From NCBI GenBank assembly GCA_022510485.1, contig JAFLTI010000001.1, positions 32,068 to 96,067 of the forward strand: a stretch of 64,000 nucleotides of DNA. The letters run 5' to 3'. The notes under the pieces are model-generated. The model ran no database searches. It saw only the letters and a list, made by a program, of their open reading frames with translations, and was not told where the DNA came from. This document shows, piece after piece, positions 14,915-23,700 of the stretch (the first letter of the stretch is position 1; every line of letters begins with the position of its first letter). The stretch comes from Lentimicrobiaceae bacterium (lineage in GTDB: Bacteria > Bacteroidota > Bacteroidia > Bacteroidales > P3). The translations under genes were made by a program, and so were the position numbers.

Positions 14915-17900
14915 TTACAGTTTTATCAGCTTGCCTTTTTTACGCGAGCCTCCGGTAAGTCCGATTTCGTAGAAATAGCAGCCTGCCTGTATGTTTGCCA
15001 AGCGTACCCTTGCCGATTTCACGCCGTCTTCGGAGAACTTGCGGTATAGGATATACCGTCCCGTTACGGAGAAGATACGTATGCTTTTCAGATTTTCGTT
15101 TTCAGAAAGGATATGCAAATCCTCGCCCTCGCGCACGGGATTGGGATAAATCCGTATGCCGGATACCGAATCGGGATTTTCCGGAACAACCGGTTCGTCG
15201 GGATCAAGTGGAGGATCGGCAGGCTTGGGAGCATCCACCGAAGCGGTAAAGATTTCGGTATGCGTAACGATATAATCGTAGGAAGGGCTATTCGACACCT
15301 GTACAAAATCGGCATCGTTCCAAAACTTGAATACAACGCTGTCGTAAAGATAGATTCTTACCCGTGCGGTATCTCCCCAATAGTATGAACCGTCGCCATA
15401 ACTCAATCCGCCATAGCCGGGATATACCGAGGTTGCCACATTATAGCGTTTGGGCGTGAACACCGCCACATAATCGGCATCTTCTTTCACTTCAGGCCTC
15501 AATACGGCTTCCGTCTGCACCACTTCGCCATTTTTTGTCCACGCATAGAAAACATGATCGGCATCCGCCTTGGCTTCAAAAGAAAGCAAGGCTCCGTAGT
15601 CGAACATTCCTCCCTTGGTAACCGTACCTGTACCAAGAGGAGAAACCCCGGTTGAAATACGGAACTGCAAGGGTTCAAACATTGCCGTAAGCGAAATATC
15701 TTCGGTAACATACAGGCTCAATACCGGCAAAACCGCCTGTTTTTCATCAAGGTTTTCCGATTCCCAACGCACAAAACGATAGCCTGCATCGGGCACGGCT
15801 TCTACCTGCACCGAAGAAGCATACACCGCCTCTCCGCCGCCCGAAACACTGCCACCCTCGCTGGCTGCCACCCCAACGTTCACCACAGTGGGAATAAATC
15901 CGGCACGAACCGAAGTACTTCCGTTCAATGTGAGTGTATAGGGATTCTGCCTGCTCAGGCGGTTGCCCGACAAGTCGTACCATGCATCAAAAGCGTATCT
16001 TCCAAAGGCTTCGGCTTGCAATACCGCCACAGAACCCTTAAGATAATCGCCTCCGCCTGAAACCACGCTGCCGCCAAGCCCGGCATATACCGAAAGCCGC
16101 ACCGAATCTTGCGACAAATAAGCCGTGAGCGTAGTATCCTTGTTTACCGTAAAAGTATATTCCGCGCTGTCGGAAACCCAGCCATCGGCGGTTTTCCAGC
16201 CTTTGAACACATAGTTGCCGTAAACGGCGTTTACAGTAACCTCCGCACCATAGGGATACATACCGCCCCCCTGCACGCTGCCGAAAGCAGCGGGAGAGGC
16301 TGCCACCTGCACATGAAAGAGTTTGGGTTCAAAAACGGCTTCTATTTCCATATCATCGTCTACCGTCAATTCCAAAACAGCGGTCGCCCCCAAGAAACCG
16401 CCTCCGCTACCGGAAGTGGTCTTGCGCCAACTCGAAAAATTGTAGTTTTCGTTAGGTTCGGCGTGCAGTATTACCTTGCTGCGCTGTTCCACTATCGCGT
16501 AACGACCTTCGGGCAGCGTATCGTTAGGCTGCACAACTTCCAGCCATACCTCGCCGGCACTCTGATTGTTGGAGAAAATCTTGAGTTCCCGCTGCTTGAG
16601 CCTGAAATGTGCCGTAAAGGAAGTATCCTGTGTAATGAATACCGAAAGGATAGAAGAACGCGATACAATCTGTTCCGGGGCATTTTCTAAAACCCAGCTG
16701 TCAAATTCGTAGTCTCCCGTAGGCACAGCCTCTACCGTTACCGTACTGCCGTAAGGCTGGCTGTTGCTGTAATCTACAGAACCTTTCCTTATATCTTCCG
16801 GTTCGGCGCTGAACCTTTTATTTTCCGGAACAAAATCGGCATACACCGAGGTATCGCAGCGCATGGTAAGCGTAAATTCCGCCGTACGAGACACCCTCTT
16901 GCCCCAACGGTCGCGCCATTGGGAAAAACGGTAGTTCGGTTCGGCTGTCGCCTTGAGTGCAACCTGCGTTCCATAACCCAATCGGCTGCTATAGGGCACG
17001 CTGGTTTCAACCTTACCCTGTTCGCTGTCTGAAGAAAATACCTGCAAGGAATACGGAGTAGGTTCAAAATAAGCCAGCACACGCAGATCCTTGTCTACCC
17101 TTAGACCCGCAAAATCTTCCCTCATCGTGTCGTATTGCTGTTCGCCGCGTTCCAGCAACATATACTTCAAAGCATATCCATCCTCGGGTACCGGCAGCAG
17201 CATAGCCTCGGTAAGGTAATTGTAGGTACCCGTTCCGTTTACGCTACCCTGTCCTTCCACCACCTCAACCACCACGCTGAACTTATCAGGAGCGAAGTCG
17301 GCGGCAAGCCTTGTGTTTTCCTCTATGGTAAAAGAATAGACCGTATCTCTCGACAGGCAGTGTTTCTTTAAGGTATCGGCGGCTTCATACCAGCCGGCAA
17401 ATACATATCCGTATTCCGCCTTAGCCGCCAACCGGGCTTCATCTCCATAGATGTAGCTGCGTTCTCCCGATACGCTGCCGCGATCCTTTCCGCCCCAGAT
17501 TTCCACATCCACTTTGGGGGTGGCGTGTGTAAACACGGCAGTAAACGAGGTATCGTTAAACGACTGCAACTGCAAACGGTTTGAGGGTTGAGCCACGATA
17601 TTGCCGGCAGCATCGAGCCAATGGTCAAACGCGTGTCCCTTTGCCGGTTTTGCCTCCAATTCCATCCACAATTCGTTGCGGTAGTAACCTTGGTTCAGCA
17701 CTTCTCCGCAATCCGCCTCCGGAGAAACCGAAGCCGTTATATGGTGTGCGTTCTGACTGAAATACGCCACAATACGGGCATCTCCCCTTACTACATAAAC
17801 GGCATTGCTGTTTCGGGAATAGAGAGAATCCCTAACTTTGCCGTCTTTGGTATAAACCGTACGCCACTGAATAAAGGCGTAGCCATCCTTGAGGGTTTCC

Positions 17901-20707
17901 GCCACCAAACGGAGCGTATCGCCATAATAGACGTCTTGGGTGTGCATGGTGCCGAATCCGCCGGTTTGCGTACCTCTGTCAATGCGAACATGCCCTACGG
18001 CAGAAGAGCCTTCGGTCATCAAGTCCAAGGTATAGCGCAGGGGCGAAAAGCGGGCGTAAACCGTAGTATCGTTCTTAACTTGCAGATACAGGTTATTGTC
18101 TTTGGAACCTACGTGCTGCAAACTGTCTTCCCATTGCGAAAAACGGTACCCATAGGCAGGCTCAGCCCTTAAAACGGCATATTCGCCCGCAGCATAAAGT
18201 CCTTCTCCCGAAATGCTTCCGGCATTAAGGGGACGGCAAACCGCCCGTATGTCCTTACGGCGTTCACTGAACACCCCCACCAAGTCTAAATCTTCCAACA
18301 CTTCCACCTTGTAAGGATTTTCTTCCGAAACCTTGGTGATGTTCAAGCCCCGGCGGGTTCCCCAGTAGAGAAATTCGTAACCTGTTTTTGCCTGTGCCTG
18401 CAAGATGGCGGTATCAAAATGAACATATTCGCCCTCGCCGCTCACCGTACCGTAGCCGGAGGGTTCCATCGAAAGCCTTACATTATGCCGTTTAAGTTCA
18501 AACAAAGCCCTATAGACCCTATCCTTACCCTCTTCGATAGTAAATACCAACGGATTATCGCGAACGGTATCCAACATGCCGTGATCGGTTCTTACCCATG
18601 CCACAAAATTGTAGTGGTCGAGAGGTCTTGCCCGGAGGCTTACCGATGTTCTGAACGGATAAGTGCCTGCCCCCTCTATGGAGCCTGCCCCGGCAGGAAC
18701 AGCCACTGCGGAGATATTGAATTCCTGTAGGGCGAAATATGCCGTAAACGACATATCTTTTGATAAACGACCCCTATCCAATGCCGTGTAGGGGTTGTCT
18801 TCGTATATCGTACCGTCATCGTTCGACTGCCAATAAAGAAATTCGTAGCCCGTATTGGGTTCGGCTTTCAAGATAATGGTAGTGTTGCTCGCGGCGGCGG
18901 AATAGCGGCCTCCCCCCGACACTATCCCTGCTCCCGGTATATTGGATACCACCGAAACCGTGTGGGTTTCTTGTATAAAGAGAGCCTTCAATATGCGGTT
19001 TTTCTGCGCCGTAAAGGTATAGGTCGGCTCATAGCTTACCGTATCGCGCCCTTCTATCCATGCTACGAAATTACAGTACGGAAACGGCGTGGCAACAAGT
19101 TCTACGGTACTGCCGAATTCTTTCAGACCGCCGCCGCTCACGCTCCCCATACCCTCGGAGATTTCCGCCACCGAGGCATCAATATTTACCTTGCCTTTTT
19201 CAAACACGGCGGTAACCTGCATATCCGACAGGATATTGAAGATATATATCGCTTCGTTAGAAAGCAGCGTTCCATTGGCAGTTCCCAAATAATAGCCTTT
19301 GAAAACATAACCCTCATCGGCAACCGCCTCCAAACGTACCCTATCGTTATGATTGAAGGTTGTACCGGGAGAAACCACCGAACCCTGCCCCTCCGTAAGC
19401 AGGGTAAGCCGGTATGTATTGATTGCAAAAATGGCTTCGAGCCTGCGGTCGGCATTTGCCGTAAAGCTATAGGTGGCACCCGCGCCCTCCACTTTTTTAC
19501 CGTTTTCTTCCCAATGGTCAAAATGATAGCCGGTAAACGCTTCCGCCACCAAAGTAACGGTGGAGCCTTCCTCATAACCGCCCGCTCCCTTTACCGTACC
19601 GTATCTTTCGTCTGCCGTAGCGGTAATGGTATAACCGCGCATCAATACAAGTTCTTCGGAATATGGCTCACTGAGCAGGTTGCGGTCAAGGGCGCGCAAC
19701 CTCACTTTATAGTGCGTTCCTAAAGGAGTGTTTGCCGGAATGGTGGCATTAATCACTCCGCCGGTTTCGGTTTCTATGCTGCCTATCTGTATGGCATTGC
19801 TAAAATTGCCCGCAGCATCGGAAAGTTCCGCCACTACCCGGCTTTTCTGCGCCGAGTTGGCATTGAGGGCTATCGTACCCTTTACCGTAAAGGGTATATC
19901 GATATATGCCGCACCATTGCGCATATTGATGCTGGTAACGGACAGCGTGCTGATGGATATTTCGGGATTGTAGACAAACAGCAAATCGTCTACATACATA
20001 TCCGCCACTGCACCGCCCGGCTCTCTGTTGGTGTTGATGTTTACCAGAATATAACGGGCATCATTGCTGCCACATCCGCTGCGGTCAAAGGCTGCGCTGT
20101 AACGTACCCAGCCTCCGTTGCCTTTTTGGGGCTGTATGGTAGCTATCGCCACCGACTGATTCACATCCGTTCCCGGATCTTGAATAGTGTTGTCGTTGTG
20201 TATAATAGCCTTTATCTGCCCTCGGCTGGAAGCATTTCCGGAAGAGTATTTTACCCATATCACCAAAGAATCGGGTACGGTGGTAAAGGGAAAATTAAAA
20301 CCCTCCGAAGAACGGTCGGTATAGGCGTTGTTGCTTAGATGGGTAGCCGTCATGTTCCCCATATTGATACGGCCGGTGGTTATAATTCCGTTGGCGTTTA
20401 CTCCGATTATACTATTGCCCCATAAATGCACACTGTAAGAACCCGCCGAACCGGGACGGATATCGGTAACCCGTTCCAGACAAACTTGCGCCATATTGGA
20501 GTAGCCCCCGCTGGCGTGCATAAACGAGTTCCAGCCCACCGGTTCCACTTTGTTCGTGCCTAAATCATCGTATTCTTCAAAACCCCGGTTATGCACCTGC
20601 TGGGTTCCGTTCACCTCCTGCGCCGAAACTTCCGGCATACCCAAAAAAAGACCGAAAAGCGACAATAAAAGTCCGCACGTTTTGCCAAAAGATATATTCA
20701 TTTTCAT
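14915..20707 (-). CDS. Giant InlB-repeat surface protein B1 with T9SS signal
   Basis: The 1930-aa product has a signal peptide (about 1-29). A PCMD-like N-terminal domain (about 33-250) begins NRGFEEYDDLG and ends ADMYVDDLLFVYNPE. An Ig-like domain (about 250-357) follows, then by my count 19 InlB-B-like repeats of 70-95 aa (about 359-1830). A short Pro/Asp-rich linker leads to a type-A T9SS sorting domain (last 80 aa: IRIYPNP, FSVTGRYILYRKF, AGCYFYEI, basic end). Typical repeat cores are GTVSGEGEY, AKTGYEFLYW and LVGVFS. It should cross the outer membrane through T9SS and be attached to the surface or released. It starts 9 bp after gene A1 and has no promoter of its own. InlB-type repeats suggest an adhesin, but the ligand is unknown. 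Confidence 0.85.
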   Translation of the reverse strand: MKMNISFGKTCGLLLSLFGLFLGMPEVSAQEVNGTQQVHNRGFEEYDDLGTNKVEPVGWNSFMHASGGYSNMAQVCLERVTDIRPGSAGSYSVHLWGNSIIGVNANGIITTGRINMGNMTATHLSNNAYTDRSSEGFNFPFTTVPDSLVIWVKYSSGNASSRGQIKAIIHNDNTIQDPGTDVNQSVAIATIQPQKGNGGWVRYSAAFDRSGCGSNDARYILVNINTNREPGGAVADMYVDDLLFVYNPEISISTLSVTSINMRNGAAYIDIPFTVKGTIALNANSAQKSRVVAELSDAAGNFSNAIQIGSIETETGGVINATIPANTPLGTHYKVRLRALDRNLLSEPYSEELVLMRGYTITATADERYGTVKGAGGYEEGSTVTLVAEAFTGYHFDHWEENGKKVEGAGATYSFTANADRRLEAIFAINTYRLTLLTEGQGSVVSPGTTFNHNDRVRLEAVADEGYVFKGYYLGTANGTLLSNEAIYIFNILSDMQVTAVFEKGKVNIDASVAEISEGMGSVSGGGLKEFGSTVELVATPFPYCNFVAWIEGRDTVSYEPTYTFTAQKNRILKALFIQETHTVSVVSNIPGAGIVSGGGRYSAAASNTTIILKAEPNTGYEFLYWQSNDDGTIYEDNPYTALDRGRLSKDMSFTAYFALQEFNISAVAVPAGAGSIEGAGTYPFRTSVSLRARPLDHYNFVAWVRTDHGMLDTVRDNPLVFTIEEGKDRVYRALFELKRHNVRLSMEPSGYGTVSGEGEYVHFDTAILQAQAKTGYEFLYWGTRRGLNITKVSEENPYKVEVLEDLDLVGVFSERRKDIRAVCRPLNAGSISGEGLYAAGEYAVLRAEPAYGYRFSQWEDSLQHVGSKDNNLYLQVKNDTTVYARFSPLRYTLDLMTEGSSAVGHVRIDRGTQTGGFGTMHTQDVYYGDTLRLVAETLKDGYAFIQWRTVYTKDGKVRDSLYSRNSNAVYVVRGDARIVAYFSQNAHHITASVSPEADCGEVLNQGYYRNELWMELEAKPAKGHAFDHWLDAAGNIVAQPSNRLQLQSFNDTSFTAVFTHATPKVDVEIWGGKDRGSVSGERSYIYGDEARLAAKAEYGYVFAGWYEAADTLKKHCLSRDTVYSFTIEENTRLAADFAPDKFSVVVEVVEGQGSVNGTGTYNYLTEAMLLPVPEDGYALKYMLLERGEQQYDTMREDFAGLRVDKDLRVLAYFEPTPYSLQVFSSDSEQGKVETSVPYSSRLGYGTQVALKATAEPNYRFSQWRDRWGKRVSRTAEFTLTMRCDTSVYADFVPENKRFSAEPEDIRKGSVDYSNSQPYGSTVTVEAVPTGDYEFDSWVLENAPEQIVSRSSILSVFITQDTSFTAHFRLKQRELKIFSNNQSAGEVWLEVVQPNDTLPEGRYAIVEQRSKVILHAEPNENYNFSSWRKTTSGSGGGFLGATAVLELTVDDDMEIEAVFEPKLFHVQVAASPAAFGSVQGGGMYPYGAEVTVNAVYGNYVFKGWKTADGWVSDSAEYTFTVNKDTTLTAYLSQDSVRLSVYAGLGGSVVSGGGDYLKGSVAVLQAEAFGRYAFDAWYDLSGNRLSRQNPYTLTLNGSTSVRAGFIPTVVNVGVAASEGGSVSGGGEAVYASSVQVEAVPDAGYRFVRWESENLDEKQAVLPVLSLYVTEDISLTAMFEPLQFRISTGVSPLGTGTVTKGGMFDYGALLSFEAKADADHVFYAWTKNGEVVQTEAVLRPEVKEDADYVAVFTPKRYNVATSVYPGYGGLSYGDGSYYWGDTARVRIYLYDSVVFKFWNDADFVQVSNSPSYDYIVTHTEIFTASVDAPKPADPPLDPDEPVVPENPDSVSGIRIYPNPVREGEDLHILSENENLKSIRIFSVTGRYILYRKFSEDGVKSARVRLANIQAGCYFYEIGLTGGSRKKGKLIKL

Positions 20708-20716
20708 CTCTCCTGC

Positions 20717-23700
20717 TTATTGGTTGGTGGTTTTACGGGTTCTGGCATCAAGTTTTATGGGGCGTGTAACCGTAAAAGTATCTTCTACCTGTACCGATAT
20801 GGGGGTGTCTGAACCTACCTCGAACCAGCCTATAAATTCGTAGCCTTGCCGAACCGTAACTTTCAGTTTGGTAGTTTCGCCCTTGTAAAAAGAACCCGCT
20901 CCGCTCAAATTGCTCAAACCCTCGGGCGTGGTGCTGCTTAATTCTACATACAGCACATCGGGCATAAAGTGCGCCTCCGTATGCAGGGCGGTAGCCCTAT
21001 CCGTTTCAAATTCTTGGTCGGTGCTTATAATGCTGTCGCCTAAGCTCCAGTAGGCAAAATGGTAATCGGGTTTTGCCTGAGCCTGCAAAACGAGCGTGTC
21101 GGCGGTTTCCGATTCTTCAATAACGGAGATAGAACCGCCCTCAGCCCTGTTTACATAGGCTTCTACCGGGGTAATGTCCTTTTCAAAAACGGCAGTCAGG
21201 GCAAGGTCTGAAACAACGGCAAACGACAAGGTGTCTTTTTCCGAAAACAGATTCTTTCCGCAATACCATGCCTTGAGGCGGTAATCTTCGGCAGGGGTCG
21301 CCGTGAGCAAGGCTTCTTCGCCAAAACCGTATTCAGCCGCGCCCGATACGGAGCCTTCTCCCTCAAGCTGCAAATCAATACGGTAACGTTCCGCCTGCCA
21401 TTGGGCTACCAAGTCTGTATTCTGCCTAAGCGGCATCACGAAATCGGGTTCCTGAGAAACGGTTTCGCCCGATGCGTTTTTCCATGCCACAAAACGGTAG
21501 CCGGCTGGCATTTCGGCTATCCAGATATTGGCATTGCTTTCGTAGGCATAAACGCCCGAACCGAACACTTGCGCCCCTTCTACGGAGGGATTCAAACTTA
21601 GGTTAAAGGTATCGGGTTCAAAAACGGCTTCTATATCGCGGTTCTGCCGCATAACAAGCCTTATTGCCGCTTGACTGCCCAAATGTATGCCGCGTTCCTG
21701 CCACGCTGCAAAATGATAGCCCGGCTCGGCTTGCGCCACCAGTTCCGCCGCGCTGCCGTGTTCATAAACCTCTTCGCCGTCTACACTGCCTTTTCCGTTT
21801 ACTTTTACCTTTAACAGGTGGCTTACGGGCTTAAAGAATGCCGTTAAAACAGTATCGCCTGCCACTTTATGGCTCATCTGCGCCGAAAGCGAAGCCGTAT
21901 CGCGTCCGTCTTCATAATGGCTCCAATAGGCAAACTCCACGCTGTCGCTCCAAGCAAAGGCTTCTAATGTTACGGTGGAACCGTAAGCATACATACCTTC
22001 TCCGCCAACACCGCCTTGATTGTAGTCTGCCGGAACAGGCTTAATCAGATAATCTTTCGGACTGAACACCGCCCTTACTTCCATAGCCGAATCTACCTGC
22101 AAGGCATACGCGCTGTCGTAAGAAAGCACTTTTCCGTCTACCATATAGGCGTAAAAACGATAGTGTTCATCAGGCTGAGCGTTCAAATCCGCCCACGTGC
22201 TGTACTTGTATTTTCCATCGCCCTGCGCGCTTCCGCTGCCGGCAGGCTCTACCTTTAACGAAACTTCATATTCTACGGTGTCGAACAGTGCCGTAAGCGT
22301 ACGACCGCCCTGAGGCACAAAAGCGTGTTGCGCGCTTTCCCATACAGCAACCGTATCGGTATCATCTTCGCTCTCTACAAGAATATACTTATTGAACTCC
22401 ATACCCTGCGCCGGAATAATATCAAGGCGGATACTGTCTTCGTATAATACCGCTATCTCGCCCAGCATCTGTCCGCCCTCATATTGAATCCTGCCGGCAT
22501 TCTGAGGTTCCACCACCAAAGTGGAAATCACCGGCAGAGGTTCAAACCATGCAATAACATCAAGTTCTCCGCTTACCGTAAAAGTCCATCTATGCTGGTA
22601 ACTTACCACCTCTCCGTTTTGGTTGTGCCAACCGGCAAAATCGTAATGGAGGTCGTGTTCAACAAACAATTCACAGGTAGAAAGGTATTTATAATAGTAT
22701 GCACCGTCTTTTTCTATGTAATCGCCAGCCGGTGTAACCGAACCCCTAAGAGGATTGCGCGGTTTTGCCGCAATGCGGAACAGGGCAGAGTCGAACACGG
22801 CTGTAAAGGAAGTATCTCCTTTGCTTATAAAATGTAAGGCTGGATCGTCAGAAACAATCTCGCCCGCTTGGTTTTTCCAGTGCGAAAACACATATCCGTA
22901 GGCGGGAACAGCCGTTGCCGTAGCCTCGATACCGTAAAACACCTCGCCGCTACGCACCCTGCCGGCATCTTCCGGTTCAACGGTAAACTCAGGATAAAGT
23001 TTTTCCGGGCGTATCACGGCGGTTAACTGCTCCGCCCCCTCCACATCGTGCAGATAAGGATTGAGGCGGCTCACCGTATCGCCTTGCGCATTGAGCCATG
23101 CCGCCACTTCATAGCCTTGTTTGGCATAAGCATAAACATTGGCGTTATAGGCATACTGATAGTCGCCCGCGCCGAAAAGCGAATCCACCTTGGCGGTATC
23201 ATCGGCTCGTACATCAATAAAAAATTTATGTTCTTGGAACTTGGCTGTAAAATAGCGGTCGGAAGTCAGTTTAACGGTAAATGCCAGATTCGTCTCAACC
23301 AGCGTATCCGCCTCGTACCAACCCAAAAATTCGTAGCCTTCCGAACCATCCACGCTTATCGGTACTTCCATTCCTCCGGTATAACGCCCCATTCCATGCA
23401 GTACCCCTATATCCAAGGGCCATACGAACAAGCCCACCGTGTACTGCTGCTGTATAAAACGCCCCCTCAGCACCGTGTCGCGGTTTACCGAAAAGCCTTC
23501 TTGCGTATAAGGACTGCACAAATTTTCGTTTTTATCATACCAGCCCTCAAATTCATAACCGCTTTCCGGCACGGCGTGAACCTGAACAAAATCCATATAG
23601 CCGAAATCCTTTACCGTCTGGCTTTCTTCCCCAACAAACATTACTTTACCCTCGCCAACGGCTTGCAGCTCTACCTTAAACATATTTGCCGAGAATACGG

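Noticed and set aside
20700-20720. A1 and B1 as one gene split by a frameshift or stop
   Set aside because: B1 begins with its own clear signal peptide, and the same A-stop, 9-bp gap and B-start occur in the second pair.
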